The notes below the pieces were generated by a model. It was not told where the DNA came from. It saw nothing but the letters and a program-made list of their open reading frames with translations, and did not search any database. The position numbers and the translations under genes were made by a program. From Candidatus Krumholzibacteriia bacterium (GTDB taxonomy: Bacteria; Krumholzibacteriota; Krumholzibacteriia; LZORAL124-64-63): DNA of 55,382 bases. Shown piece by piece: positions 1 to 9,123 of this stretch; positions within the stretch are counted from its first letter, which is position 1, and each line of letters begins with the position of its first letter. Where the stretch lies: contig JADGDU010000027.1 in assembly GCA_016744705.1 (NCBI GenBank), positions 1 to 55,382 of the forward strand, read 5' to 3'.

Positions 1-148
1 GGATGTAATTGATGGAAGGAAGTGCAGCGGTGATGCGAGTCTCATCGGTAATGTTCCGGTCTGCATCCAGAGGCACATTAAAATCCACCCGCATCAAGAC
101 CTTTTGCCCCTTCACCTGAAAACCTTGCATCCCCAATTTGTTCATCAT
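1..148 (-). CDS. pgk: Phosphoglycerate kinase, N-terminal fragment
   Basis: The first 49 codons of a gene that runs off the left edge of the window. The translation begins [20 protein letters not shown] and continues with VDFNVPLD and [14 protein letters not shown], the hallmark N-terminus of phosphoglycerate kinase, where the RVDFNVP strand and the following Asp and Arg contact 3-phosphoglycerate. The enzyme makes ATP from 1,3-bisphosphoglycerate in glycolysis. Two adjacent ATGs (148 and 145) could start it; an AGGTGG ribosome site lies just upstream. The gene follows comF on the same strand but has its own promoter in the 114-base gap. Only the N-terminus is visible, but the match is distinctive. 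Confidence 0.9.
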   Translation of the reverse strand, partial: MMNKLGMQGFQVKGQKVLMRVDFNVPLDADRNITDETRITAALPSINYI

Positions 149-214
149 GATTGACCACCTGTGGTTCCCCCAGCGGGGATGTTGGTGTGATTGGACAAAG
201 AATTGTTTTCGGCA

Positions 215-243
215 ATACTAAAAACACCCGTGGCTGCTGTCAA
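215..243 (-). promoter_or_regulatory. Sigma-70-like promoter of pgk
   Basis: On the minus strand a perfect -35 box TTGACA (238-243) is separated by 17 bases from a -10 box TAGTAT (215-220). Transcription would start near 208, giving a leader of about 60 bases before pgk. The agreement with consensus and spacing is strong; no experimental support is available. Confidence 0.7.
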
Positions 244-262
244 TACTCCGAATCCATGGTCC

Positions 263-1006
263 CTAAGACCCTGCACCAGGTTTTGCCAAACCCAAACAGG
301 CTATGGCCTCTACCCTGAGCCCTTTTTGGGCCAAAAACTGCACCAAGGAGCCAGCAGTGGCCCCTGTGGTCACTAAATCATCCACGATAATTATTTTTGT
401 ATTCGTCCCAGGCCACTGACTACGGCCCCAAGCAAAAACATCCTGCATGTTGTTCACCCTTTCCCGCGTGGTGTTAATTTTAGCCTGCTGGCCTGTACGG
501 CGTCGTCGAACCACCATCTCAGGCCATACAGTTCCCCCTAGTTCTGCTGCCAATTGATCCGCTAAGAGGCGAGCTTGATTGAAGCCTCTTTCCCTTTGGC
601 GACGTTTGTGCAAAGGCACCGGGATCCACTGAATATCGGCTGCATCAAAATTTTGAGAATCAAAGACCCGAATAAGCAATTGGGATAGAGGCCACACCAA
701 CCCCCGCACACCTTTATATTTCCAGGCTCCCACCATATCCACCAAAGTGGCGTTGGTCCATTGGGCTGCCAGGACCGGTACTAACGCACCGGTCGCCAGC
801 TCGAGGTTGATGAGGGCGGGAGATTTTTCCTGCAAGGTGCAAAAACATTCGTCACAAAGATGCGGAGTATCCCCTGGCCAAAGACCATGAAGCGACCGAC
901 CGGAACCACACCAGGGTTTGGTGCCTTTGGCCGCCGTACAGCTTGCGCAATGTTCCGGGTAAATCAATTCCAGAAGAGATAAAAAGAGTTCCAGACGGTA
1001 GCCCAA
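263..1006 (-). CDS. comF: ComF-family phosphoribosyltransferase-like protein
   Basis: A 247-residue protein of the ComF/GntX family. The N-terminal part has a Cys-rich zinc-finger-like region (HCASC near residue 20 and CDEC near residue 52). The C-terminal half is a type I phosphoribosyltransferase fold with FNQARLLADQLA and the PRPP-binding loop IIIVDDLVTTGAT. In competent bacteria ComF helps bring in DNA or handles single-stranded DNA; elsewhere its role is unclear. No ATG is available between the upstream in-frame stop and the domain, so the TTG at 1006 is taken as start. It lies 34 bases after aroE, at the end of the long mre-lgt-aroE run. Confidence 0.85.
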   Translation of the reverse strand: MGYRLELFLSLLELIYPEHCASCTAAKGTKPWCGSGRSLHGLWPGDTPHLCDECFCTLQEKSPALINLELATGALVPVLAAQWTNATLVDMVGAWKYKGVRGLVWPLSQLLIRVFDSQNFDAADIQWIPVPLHKRRQRERGFNQARLLADQLAAELGGTVWPEMVVRRRRTGQQAKINTTRERVNNMQDVFAWGRSQWPGTNTKIIIVDDLVTTGATAGSLVQFLAQKGLRVEAIACLGLAKPGAGS

Positions 1007-1039
1007 TGCAACCGTCCCATCCGGGAGAGAATAAAACGA

Positions 1040-1918
1040 TTAACTTTCCAAAGCGTCCCGCATGGATTGCCACGGTACCGGAGGTCCAAACCACCAGGCA
1101 AAGGATAAACCACCTTGCATCATCAGCACAGGTAGCCCATCACTAAAATTGAAACCAGTGGGAACTTCTTCCTCAGGACGTTGGTCCGCATAACGCAAAT
1201 CCAACAGCAGAGCCGTTTCAGATCCGGCTTCTTCCGGAAGGTATTGCCCCAGGGGGACTCCCCCGGCAAGACAGCATATCCAAACCTTGCTGCCAGTAGG
1301 TTTGGGCACAGCAGACTGCGGTAACCCTTCCACTTTAACATTCTGTTGCAAATTCCGCTCGGCAAGCCAATGGCGCATTCGATCCTGTCCGGCAGCGGAT
1401 CGGTTTTGAACGGTGATCGAAGGCACGGCCCAACGAACCAAAGCGTCCACTGCGGCTCGAGCGGAACCTCCAGCGCCCAAGACAACGGCCTCCTGGGGTG
1501 GCGTATCTTGGGGCCAAGCCTGGGTCAGAACAGTGAGAGTACCCCCACTGTCGGTATTATGGCCCATCCATTTTCCATCCTCTACACGCACCGTATTGAC
1601 TGCACCCAGCTCTCTGGCTTGATCTGTGCGCCCATCACAAAGAGCGGCCACAGCTTCTTTGAGCGGGGCCGTCACATTGAACCCCCGCAGCAGACTACCC
1701 TCCGGCCCGTTTTTAAGGGATCGCAGCTGCCCCGCGGTGATACGCATGGGTAAATATTGAGGATCCAGTTCCCGATGGAGCAAAGCTGCACTTTGCATCC
1801 GAGGAGAAAGACTGTGGGCAATGGGATCCCCCATCACTGCATAAAATTCACCCTCCGGCTCCCAGGAGTGTCCTCCCAAGCGCCATCCATCAGGTCCAAG
1901 CTCCAAGACATCACCCAT
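1040..1918 (-). CDS. aroE: Shikimate dehydrogenase
   Basis: NADPH-dependent reduction of 3-dehydroshikimate to shikimate in aromatic amino acid synthesis, in the cytoplasm. Seen motifs: FYAVMGDPIAHSLSPRM at the substrate site, GFNVTAPLKEAV carrying the catalytic Lys, GAVNTV, GHNTDSGG, and the nucleotide-binding LGAGGSARA. I start at the ATG at 1918 (292 residues): it overlaps the lgt stop as ATGGGTGA, typical of coupled translation. A GTG at 1945 would add nine residues and is possible. Membrane and envelope genes lie upstream, so this is a housekeeping passenger in the rod-shape operon. Confidence 0.92.
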   Translation of the reverse strand: MGDVLELGPDGWRLGGHSWEPEGEFYAVMGDPIAHSLSPRMQSAALLHRELDPQYLPMRITAGQLRSLKNGPEGSLLRGFNVTAPLKEAVAALCDGRTDQARELGAVNTVRVEDGKWMGHNTDSGGTLTVLTQAWPQDTPPQEAVVLGAGGSARAAVDALVRWAVPSITVQNRSAAGQDRMRHWLAERNLQQNVKVEGLPQSAVPKPTGSKVWICCLAGGVPLGQYLPEEAGSETALLLDLRYADQRPEEEVPTGFNFSDGLPVLMMQGGLSFAWWFGPPVPWQSMRDALES

Positions 1919-2696
1919 GGCTTTTCTCACTTTTCCACGCTCCACCGAATTTTCCAGCTGATCCCATCACTAATACAAAAGTACCGGCCACCATCAACCC
2001 CACACTGATCCACTGATTATTGCTCCAGCCGAACATCATGACTTGTCCCGGCTGGTAATAACGAGTGAAATCCAAAACAAAACGTAACATACCGTAGAAA
2101 GCCAAAAACCGCCCAAAGGTAGCTCCCCTGAAATGGGACCACTTTTCGGTTAATAAAAGAAGCCCAAAAATAAGGAAACCACCCAGCGAGGCATACAATT
2201 GCGCTGGATGAACCGGCACCGCTCCATAAATTTTGTCCGCGGGAGAACCCACTGGAAAAACGACACCACAAGAGCAGGAAGTGGGTTTGCCGTGGCAACA
2301 GCCAGCCAGGAAACAACCAATACGGGTAAAGCCCAATCCCAGCATCACCGTGGGTGCAATGATATCAGCCATCACCAAAAAGGGAATTTTCCGGCGTCGA
2401 CACATCCACCAAACGGCAGCCGTGGCCGTGGCGATGCCACCATAGAGAGTGAGTCCCCCGTCCCAGATAAAAAAGGCTCGGTACCAAGGATGGAAATCGT
2501 CAAGATGTGTGACTACGAAAAAGAGCCGCACCCCCACAATACTGGACACCAGGATGCCAAAAATTATATCGATGATGGTTTCAGAAGAAAGATTGTATCT
2601 CCTGCCCCGGCGGGTGGCCACCCACATACCCACCATGAAACTGATGGCCAGCATGAAACCGTAACTTTTGACAAATCCGAATAGAACCGGGAACAT
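1911..2696 (-). CDS. lgt: Prolipoprotein diacylglyceryl transferase
   Basis: Inner-membrane enzyme that moves diacylglycerol from phosphatidylglycerol to the lipobox cysteine of prolipoproteins, the first step of lipoprotein maturation. The 261-residue protein has about seven hydrophobic segments and the family signature around TRIGCFLAGCCHGKP, followed by VHPAQLYASLGGF and a C-terminal FVLDFTRYY. An AAGGAG ribosome site precedes the ATG. It sits 32 bases after rodA and overlaps aroE. The window encodes several lipoproteins (30318, 43352, 45373) that would be its clients. Confidence 0.95.
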   Translation of the reverse strand: MFPVLFGFVKSYGFMLAISFMVGMWVATRRGRRYNLSSETIIDIIFGILVSSIVGVRLFFVVTHLDDFHPWYRAFFIWDGGLTLYGGIATATAAVWWMCRRRKIPFLVMADIIAPTVMLGLGFTRIGCFLAGCCHGKPTSCSCGVVFPVGSPADKIYGAVPVHPAQLYASLGGFLIFGLLLLTEKWSHFRGATFGRFLAFYGMLRFVLDFTRYYQPGQVMMFGWSNNQWISVGLMVAGTFVLVMGSAGKFGGAWKSEKSHG

Positions 2697-2728
2697 GGAA
2701 GAACTCCTTGAGGCTAGGCCTCGAAATT

Positions 2729-4000
2729 TTAATCGTTGAAACTGCGGGCGCTCACATTCAGCAACAGGCCCACCAGAATAGAACTGGTCAGGAGGTTAGA
2801 TCCACCGTAGCTGATCAAAGGCAGGGGCAAGCCCGTGACGGGCATTAATCCGGTGGTGATGGCCACATTGGTCACCACGTGGAAAACAAAATAGGAAATT
2901 ACCCCGATGGCCACAAATCGCGCAAAAGGTTGACGGGCCACGGATGCATGATGGATGCCTCGCCAAATCAGAACCAGGAAAAGCATCAGCAGGAACAAGG
3001 CTCCAAAAAAGCCCAGTTCTTCACCCACCACGGAAAAAATAAAATCCGTGTGCCGTTCTGGTAAAAAAGCCAAACCCTTTTGAGTTCCCTGCAAATAGTG
3101 AGTGCCAAATAACCCCCCCGTGCCAATGGCCACTTTGGATTGAATGGCTTGGTACCCTGTGCCGAAGGCATCTCGGGTAGGATCAAAAAAGGTAAGAATT
3201 CTCTCTTGCTGGTATCCTTTTAGTTTGTCCCAGAAAAAGGGAATGCCAATGCCAGTGGTGATGTTGGCCACCAACAACACCACGGCAGACACAATACCCA
3301 ATCGGGCCAGATATAAAGCCAGCAATAAAATCAAAAGATAAATAGCCCAGGGCCAGGGACTGGAGGCAACCGTTTCTGAATAAAAACTGAAAATGGCACT
3401 GGCTGCAGCACTGCCCGCCCCAATCAAAAACAAGCCGGGCACACCGTACCAGAAAACCAACCCGACCCAGACGGCCAAAAAGACCAAACTGGTTCCCAAA
3501 TCAGGCTCCCGCAGAATGAGAATCACGGGCAGGAATGTCATCAGCAAAGAGCCCAAAGTTATCGGCAACTTCCGCAGGCCATCTGCCGTTTGGCCCAGAA
3601 CGTGGGCCATCATCAAAATGTAGGTCACTTTGGCCAGCTCTGAGGGCTGGATGCGCACGGGCCCCACCGCCAGCCATCGCTGGGCGCCCGCAATTTTCGG
3701 CCCAACCATTAAGGTCATGGCCAGGAGAACAAGCGAGAATATGAAAGCCGGTACGGCAATGTTATCCAAATATCGCAAAGGCATATATGCCCCAAAGAGC
3801 AAACCGCCAAAACCGATCACCAACCATACAACCTGCCTGTAGAAAACGCCTTTGGCCACCCCGGGATCCAGCTCTTCATAGGGTCCCTGAATGGGCTCCG
3901 TCACCGACCAAAGAATGGCCAGACTCAGCATACCCAAAAGGATCCAGGTCAGGAAAATGATTTTATCTCCAGGAGGCAGCAAAACATGCAAAGGGCTCAT
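2729..4000 (-). CDS. rodA: Rod-shape peptidoglycan glycosyltransferase RodA
   Basis: SEDS-family polytopic membrane protein of 423 residues that polymerises lipid II during cell elongation, working with the transpeptidase PBP2. Seen features: about ten membrane segments, the GARRW-like segment AGAQRWLAVGPVRIQPSEL, PDLGTSLVF, GYQAIQSKVAIGTGGLFG and the C-terminal TGLPLPLISYGGSN typical of RodA/FtsW. Its start overlaps the mrdA stop by four bases (ATGA), so the two are translated together. Its place after mreBCD and mrdA identifies it as RodA rather than FtsW. Confidence 0.95.
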   Translation of the reverse strand: MSPLHVLLPPGDKIIFLTWILLGMLSLAILWSVTEPIQGPYEELDPGVAKGVFYRQVVWLVIGFGGLLFGAYMPLRYLDNIAVPAFIFSLVLLAMTLMVGPKIAGAQRWLAVGPVRIQPSELAKVTYILMMAHVLGQTADGLRKLPITLGSLLMTFLPVILILREPDLGTSLVFLAVWVGLVFWYGVPGLFLIGAGSAAASAIFSFYSETVASSPWPWAIYLLILLLALYLARLGIVSAVVLLVANITTGIGIPFFWDKLKGYQQERILTFFDPTRDAFGTGYQAIQSKVAIGTGGLFGTHYLQGTQKGLAFLPERHTDFIFSVVGEELGFFGALFLLMLFLVLIWRGIHHASVARQPFARFVAIGVISYFVFHVVTNVAITTGLMPVTGLPLPLISYGGSNLLTSSILVGLLLNVSARSFND

Positions 4001-5778
4001 GACGCCCCCTCCTTACCTTTGCTGAACAGCTTGTGCTCCTCGCTGGAGAACCATGCCTCTAACCACCGGCCAGCAATAGGCGCGGCCATACTACCGCCGC
4101 CGCCTGCATTCTCCAGCAGAACAGCCACTGCCACCTCGGGATTTTCCACCGGGGCAAAACAAACAAACCAGGCGTGATCTTCACCATGGGAATTTTGTGC
4201 AGTACCTGTTTTCCCAGCTACGGAAAAGCTATCTTGCTTGGCTGCTTTCCCAGTTCCCCTGCCCACCGTTTGCCACAAGGCATCTCTGCACCATTTCAAA
4301 TCAGATTCTTTAAATGGCAGAGGGGTTGGTGCTATAAATTCCGGGGCTGGATCCAGGATGAAGGTGGGATCTGGGGTCTTTCCCGAAGAGGCCACGCGAG
4401 CCATGAGCAGAGCCATTTGCAGAGGCGTTACCAGAATTTCCCCCTGGCCGATGGAATTATTCAAAAGAACGCCACGAGTCCACCCTCGAGGCCCAAAACG
4501 ACGGTCGTAAAATGCCTTGTCCGGAATATTGCCGCTGGATTCTGAGGGGTAAATATCTGAACACGGACTGCCCAGGCCAAAAGCCCTTGCCGCGGCTGCC
4601 AGTTGGTCGATTTCCAGCCGCAGTCCTAATTGGTAATAGTAAGTATCGCAGGAAAACACCATGGCGTCGGTGTGATCCACAATGCCGTGACCCGATCTTT
4701 TCCAACAACCAAAGTAGCGATTGCCAAATTCCATGCCCCCAAAACAGGGATCCAGAACGGTACCAGTATCCACCACATCGGCAGAGAGGGCCGCCAGGCT
4801 GGTCACAGCCTTATAGATAGATGCCGGAGGATAAGTAGCCTGGACAATGCGATTGAAAAAAGGCTTGGCGGGATCATTGATTAAGGTATTCCACTGGGAG
4901 GAACTGATACTCACTGTCATCAGGTTGGAATCAAAAGTCGGCTTGCTGCAAGCGGCCAACACTTGGCCGGTTTTTACGGAAATGGCTACGCCACATCCCA
5001 CACCATCTCCCAGCGCCATATCCATTTCAGTTTGCAGGGGCAGGGAAATGGTCATCGTTACATCTGCGCCAGGCGTCACTTCATCCAGCCAGATGGTGCG
5101 GCGCCCCACCACCCGGTTTGCGGCATTGACCTCTTCCAGTTTCAGCCCGTTGTTGCCTCGCAGATAATCTTCCATGGCGGCCTCTGCGCCTTGTTTTCCA
5201 ATTTCATCGCCCAAACGATAGTTCTTGCCGCCCGAGGTGGTATCCAAATCGGCTTGACCAACCTCCCCCACATATCCCACCAGATGCGCCAAAAGAGAAC
5301 CATAAAGATACCGACGCCGGGGACGGGACTCGACCCGCACACCGGGCAACTGCCGCTCTCTTTCTTGCACCGCACTGATGCGGGGCATGGAGGCATTGGG
5401 CACCAGAATCAAACGCCTTCGCCCCCGTTTCTTCTGTTGCCGCAAGCGTTCTAAAGTTTCATCTTCCGGCAGATCAAACCATTGGATGAGGCGTGTGAGG
5501 GTGCTGTCTCCAACACCGGCCACCAGCGAAGAGCGAGGCAAAGTGATGTCAGCGATATAAAGATTGTCGGCCAGAATGGCGCCGTGGCGATCAGTAATCC
5601 GACCTCTGGGCGCGGTGACCCTAAAACGAACTTGCCGATTTTCCAGAGCCTGATCCTTATAAAACCCATGCCTCAGGACCATCATATAAAATAGGTTACC
5701 CACCAGTATCAGAAATAAAGCCAATACGATGAACCGAAAGGTTCTCTGGCGAAGCAGCAGCTCCCGGTCCTCATGCAC
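3997..5778 (-). CDS. mrdA: Penicillin-binding protein 2 (elongation transpeptidase)
   Basis: Class B peptidoglycan transpeptidase of the elongasome, 593 residues. A single N-terminal membrane helix (residues about 14-36) is followed by the PBP dimerisation domain beginning at RFRVTAPRGRITDRHG and a C-terminal transpeptidase domain. The three active-site motifs are present: SIYK with the nucleophile Ser320, SCD at 376, and KTGT at 523. The second motif has Cys in the middle instead of the common S-x-N pattern. The start is GTG at 5778, one base past the mreD stop, with a purine-rich ribosome site upstream. It partners with RodA, encoded next. Confidence 0.95.
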   Translation of the reverse strand: MHEDRELLLRQRTFRFIVLALFLILVGNLFYMMVLRHGFYKDQALENRQVRFRVTAPRGRITDRHGAILADNLYIADITLPRSSLVAGVGDSTLTRLIQWFDLPEDETLERLRQQKKRGRRRLILVPNASMPRISAVQERERQLPGVRVESRPRRRYLYGSLLAHLVGYVGEVGQADLDTTSGGKNYRLGDEIGKQGAEAAMEDYLRGNNGLKLEEVNAANRVVGRRTIWLDEVTPGADVTMTISLPLQTEMDMALGDGVGCGVAISVKTGQVLAACSKPTFDSNLMTVSISSSQWNTLINDPAKPFFNRIVQATYPPASIYKAVTSLAALSADVVDTGTVLDPCFGGMEFGNRYFGCWKRSGHGIVDHTDAMVFSCDTYYYQLGLRLEIDQLAAAARAFGLGSPCSDIYPSESSGNIPDKAFYDRRFGPRGWTRGVLLNNSIGQGEILVTPLQMALLMARVASSGKTPDPTFILDPAPEFIAPTPLPFKESDLKWCRDALWQTVGRGTGKAAKQDSFSVAGKTGTAQNSHGEDHAWFVCFAPVENPEVAVAVLLENAGGGGSMAAPIAGRWLEAWFSSEEHKLFSKGKEGAS

Positions 5779-5779
5779 G

Positions 5780-6271
5780 TCAGTCTTCCTCCCTGAGGAT
5801 GCCTAACAATTCCGCAATGCGAATCACAAAGACACCCACCACGCCAGAATAGAGAGCCACCGGTAAGCTTTGGGTCAGGAAGGGGCGAAGAAAGCCCTCG
5901 TCGGTCAAACGGCTTTGAACCAGTAGAAAAACAAGGTCATGCAGAAGCACAGCCAAGGCCACCACTACGCCTTCAACCACAGGCATTCCTCGCACCAGAC
6001 GACTGCGCAATGAACCGAGGCTGAATCCTAAAGTGCATTTGCAAAGGGCATGCAAGCCCAGAACTGCAGGGTTGGACAAATCTTGTACCAGACCGATGAC
6101 AAACCCACCGACAGTACCCGGTATAGGTCCGGCTGCCAGAGCCAGAACCACCAGGGCGATGACAGAGAAGTCCGGAGAAATTCCTTTGATGCCCACTATG
6201 GGCGAAATCATGGTGTCGCCAATGAAAGCGAGTAACATCCAGACCAGGGTGGTGCGCAAAAAATATTTCAA
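5780..6271 (-). CDS. mreD: Rod shape-determining protein MreD
   Basis: Small inner-membrane protein of 163 residues, mostly hydrophobic, with about five predicted membrane segments. MreD links MreC and the peptidoglycan synthases in the elongation complex. Sequence similarity is weak in this family. The call rests on size, topology, the stretch GISPDFSVIALVVLALAAG typical of MreD, and position: overlapping mreC by four bases (ATGA) and just before mrdA. Confidence 0.88.
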   Translation of the reverse strand: MKYFLRTTLVWMLLAFIGDTMISPIVGIKGISPDFSVIALVVLALAAGPIPGTVGGFVIGLVQDLSNPAVLGLHALCKCTLGFSLGSLRSRLVRGMPVVEGVVVALAVLLHDLVFLLVQSRLTDEGFLRPFLTQSLPVALYSGVVGVFVIRIAELLGILREED

Positions 6272-7104
6272 GGTGTCCCTCCGCCATCGTAAGGCACCAC
6301 CACAAAAACCGTTTCGTTGTAGTCAAATTTGGCCAAGGGTTGCACAACGATTTCTTTAAAGATCATATCGGATGGAGAAGAAACCTGGGACACGGTACCC
6401 ACGGGAAAACCGCGCGGGGTGAGTCCGCCGGAGAAATCATCCACGGCCCCTTCCCGGATCTCGGCAATACCTGAAGTGATGACCAGATCACCCACCTGGA
6501 TATCTTCATCCCGTCCGACCATGTCCAGGACAAAACGCTCCGCTCGCGGATGCAGCACACCCAACAACCCCGTACGGTCCATCTCCACGCCCAGAGCAAA
6601 ATCCGGAGCAGCCAGCAATTCCACCCACGCCACATTGGGACTGATCACCGTGCGCAAACGGCCCAGATATCCACCATTGGAGATCACCGGCTGCCAGGGG
6701 TGCCACTGTACGGGGACCAGACTTTCAATTTTAATCATGGTGGCAAAACGGCTGCGCTGGCGCATAACAACTCGGCAGGGAATGAGCTCCCCTTCAAAGC
6801 CAGGATCAAGAGCGGGACCGGCCATCCGATTGGCATCGCGAATCATGCGGTTGCCAGTGTCGGCCATCAGTTCCAGATCGGAAACCCGTTGCCGCAGCCA
6901 GGCATTATCATCCCGGGTGCGGATCACGTCTTCCCCAAAATTACGTGCACTCCAATACGGAGATGTCAGCACCAGACCCAAACGATCCGCCACACGTATC
7001 CGGCTGTCTGTGGGCAGAACAAGCAGTGTGATGGACAAGACCACACAGAGAATCAGGATGAGGATATCGCCCTTGCCCGATGCGTCAAAAGGCCGGCGGA
7101 ACAT
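6268..7104 (-). CDS. mreC: Rod shape-determining protein MreC
   Basis: Periplasmic scaffold of the elongasome, 278 residues: one N-terminal membrane helix (about residues 14-30), a coiled-coil region (about 60-85), and the beta-barrel domain. Recognisable parts are VISNGGYLGRL, GDLVITSGIAEI and FSGGLTPRGFPVGTV, the last typical of the MreC C-terminal domain. It begins three bases after mreB and overlaps mreD, as in other mre operons. Confidence 0.93.
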   Translation of the reverse strand: MFRRPFDASGKGDILILILCVVLSITLLVLPTDSRIRVADRLGLVLTSPYWSARNFGEDVIRTRDDNAWLRQRVSDLELMADTGNRMIRDANRMAGPALDPGFEGELIPCRVVMRQRSRFATMIKIESLVPVQWHPWQPVISNGGYLGRLRTVISPNVAWVELLAAPDFALGVEMDRTGLLGVLHPRAERFVLDMVGRDEDIQVGDLVITSGIAEIREGAVDDFSGGLTPRGFPVGTVSQVSSPSDMIFKEIVVQPLAKFDYNETVFVVVPYDGGGTP

Positions 7105-7107
7105 AAA

Positions 7108-8142
7108 TTAATTCCGTCCACCAGGCATAATTACCGGGCGATATTTTTCGAAATCATCCAGAATTTTTCCAGTTCCCAAAACCACGCAGAATAAAGGATC
7201 GTCCATGAGATTGATGGGCAGATCGGTCTGCTCACGCAATAGTTCGGGCAAGCCCTTAAGCAGGGCTCCGCCACCGGTGACAACAATGCCTCGGTCTTTG
7301 ATGTCTGCAGCCAATTCCGGAGGCGTTTGTTCCAGACTCTGTTTCAAAGCATCACAAATGGCCTGGATGGGTTCCTGCAGTGCTTCCCTAATTTCCATGG
7401 AAGAAATTTTCAGGGTTTTAGGCACACCAGAAACCTGGTAAAGACCTTTGACTTCCATTTCGATTTCTTCATCGAACTTATGGGCCGAACCAATGGTCTT
7501 CTTAATATTTTCAGCAGTCTGGTCACCAATGAGCAGGTTGTGATTCTTCTTGATGTAATTAACAATGGCTTCGTCCAACTCATCCCCGCCCACGCGGATA
7601 CTTGTATCGCAGACAATGCCATTAAGAGCAATCACAGCAATCTCAGTGGTGCCACCACCAATGTCGATGATCATATTGCCACTGGGCTGGTCAACAGGCA
7701 GGCCCACACCGATGGCCGCAGCCATGGGTTCAGCCACCAGGAAGACTTCCCGGGCGCCGGCATGCTTGGCACTGTCACGCACCGCCCGCTTTTCCACCTC
7801 AGTGATACCACTGGGCACACAAACCACAATGCGCGGGGCAATGAAATGCCGCTTCTTCTGGGCTTTTTTGATAAATTCCCGCAGCATATATTCAGTCACT
7901 TCGAAGTCGGCGATCACGCCATCTTTCATGGGACGAATGGCCGCGATGCGGTCGGGAGTCTTGCCAAGCATAGCCTTGGCTTCGGCACCCACGGCATACA
8001 CCTTGCCAGTGGTCTTGTCCAAAGCGACCACCGAGGGTTGATTCAGGACGATGCCCTTACCTTTGATATAAACCAGGGTATTGGCCGTGCCTAAATCGAT
8101 GGCGATATCATTGGTGAACATACCCTGCAGGCGTTTAAACAT
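7108..8142 (-). CDS. mreB: Actin-like rod shape protein MreB
   Basis: Bacterial actin homologue that assembles membrane-bound filaments and steers cell-wall synthesis. The ATP-binding motifs are clear: phosphate 1 IAIDLGTANTLVY and phosphate 2 IIDIGGGTTEIAV, with VVTGGGALLKGLPELL as adenosine loop. I start at MFKRLQGMF (ATG 8142), giving 344 residues, the usual length, with a GGAAGGA ribosome site in front. A longer reading to 8211 adds 23 unconserved residues. Head of the five-gene elongasome run mreB-mreC-mreD-mrdA-rodA; radC lies 40 bases upstream on the same strand. Confidence 0.96.
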   Translation of the reverse strand: MFKRLQGMFTNDIAIDLGTANTLVYIKGKGIVLNQPSVVALDKTTGKVYAVGAEAKAMLGKTPDRIAAIRPMKDGVIADFEVTEYMLREFIKKAQKKRHFIAPRIVVCVPSGITEVEKRAVRDSAKHAGAREVFLVAEPMAAAIGVGLPVDQPSGNMIIDIGGGTTEIAVIALNGIVCDTSIRVGGDELDEAIVNYIKKNHNLLIGDQTAENIKKTIGSAHKFDEEIEMEVKGLYQVSGVPKTLKISSMEIREALQEPIQAICDALKQSLEQTPPELAADIKDRGIVVTGGGALLKGLPELLREQTDLPINLMDDPLFCVVLGTGKILDDFEKYRPVIMPGGRN

Positions 8143-8182
8143 TTCGGAATCCTTCCGCGTGACATCCTTAGGTTGGCCCGGA

Positions 8183-8929
8183 TCATTCCTTGATCCCGGC
8201 CGGCCAACCATATTCTCTGATACTGACTATTTCTACATCTCCCACCACCAGATGATCCAGCAGGGAGATACCTAACATTTCGCCACACCGATCCAGCCGG
8301 TCGGTGAGCTTCAAATCGTCGGAACTTGGCTGTGCACATCCTGAAGGGTGGTTGTGAGCCACAATCAAGGCGGCAGCCGACATCCCGATGGCATTTTTGA
8401 ACACTTCCCGGGGATGAACCAGGGAAGCATTGAGGGTTCCGATGGACACAGTTTCCACTCCGCGCACACCATGCCTCGTATCGAGATAAAGCGCGAGGAA
8501 ACGCTCTCTGTCAAGACCCTGAAATTCCCGACGCAGCAGTTGGTGCAAATCTTCGGGCCTTCTCACCGTCAAACCTTCAGTTTGACAAGGAGAATGGGCT
8601 CTCCCGCCAATTTCGATGGCCGCCAGCAATCGTCTGGCTCGGGCTTCAGAAATGCCTGCCTGCCGGGCCAGCACCATAGCCGGAATAGCCGATAAACGGC
8701 TCAAATCCGGCCAGCGGTGGCAAATTCTGGTGGCCAAGTCACAAACAGGCGCACCACCTCCAGGACCCAGAAGAATAGCCAGAAGCTCTGCATTACCCAG
8801 GGAAACAGCCCCCAGGCGATCCAACCTCTGGCGCATATCAATACTAGGTATCAATTTTTGGTCCAAAGAAGGGCACTCAGCCCCATGCCACTGTCCGGGA
8901 ACGCCATCCAAGCTATTGACTCTAAACAT
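8183..8929 (-). CDS. radC: RadC family JAB-domain protein
   Basis: A 248-residue protein with an N-terminal helix-hairpin-helix-like part (LGNAELLAILLG) and a C-terminal JAB/MPN domain. The domain carries the metal-binding signature VAHNHPSG followed by SSDDLKLTDRL, and the RadC block GTLNASLVHPREVFKNAI. The once-claimed DNA repair role of RadC has been withdrawn, so the true activity is unknown; a metalloenzyme is likely from the fold. It is the first gene of the mre run and has a candidate promoter upstream. Confidence 0.9.
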   Translation of the reverse strand: MFRVNSLDGVPGQWHGAECPSLDQKLIPSIDMRQRLDRLGAVSLGNAELLAILLGPGGGAPVCDLATRICHRWPDLSRLSAIPAMVLARQAGISEARARRLLAAIEIGGRAHSPCQTEGLTVRRPEDLHQLLRREFQGLDRERFLALYLDTRHGVRGVETVSIGTLNASLVHPREVFKNAIGMSAAALIVAHNHPSGCAQPSSDDLKLTDRLDRCGEMLGISLLDHLVVGDVEIVSIREYGWPAGIKE

Positions 8930-8955
8930 GATTCACCCAACGGGGAGGTCGGAGT

Positions 8956-8984
8956 AATTTACCTCAAGACTAGCCCTGAGGCAA
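8956..8984 (-). promoter_or_regulatory. Candidate promoter of radC and the mre operon
   Basis: Minus-strand TTGCCT (8979-8984), 17 bases, TAAATT (8956-8961). Transcription would start near 8949, about 20 bases before the radC ATG. The boxes match only moderately, but the spacing and position are right, and no other promoter is obvious before mreB. Confidence 0.4.
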
Positions 8985-9026
8985 TGACGGATGGAATATT
9001 GCAGCCCAAAAGGTTCCAATGGAATC

Positions 9027-9055
9027 TTGTGACTCCCTCAACCCTGGGGTATTAT
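9027..9055 (+). promoter_or_regulatory. Candidate promoter of aspartate kinase
   Basis: Plus-strand TTGTGA (9027-9032), 17 bases, TATTAT (9050-9055). The start of transcription would be near 9062. This gives a leader of about 60 bases if translation starts at the TTG at 9124, or about 17 if it starts at the GTG at 9079. The leader includes AAGAG-ATCG-CTCTT, a small hairpin. Confidence 0.55.
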
Positions 9056-9123
9056 TCCCCTTAAGAGATCGCTCTTGAGTGACTAGGCCAACTGCGGCTA
9101 ATCAACCACCAAAGGAAATATTT

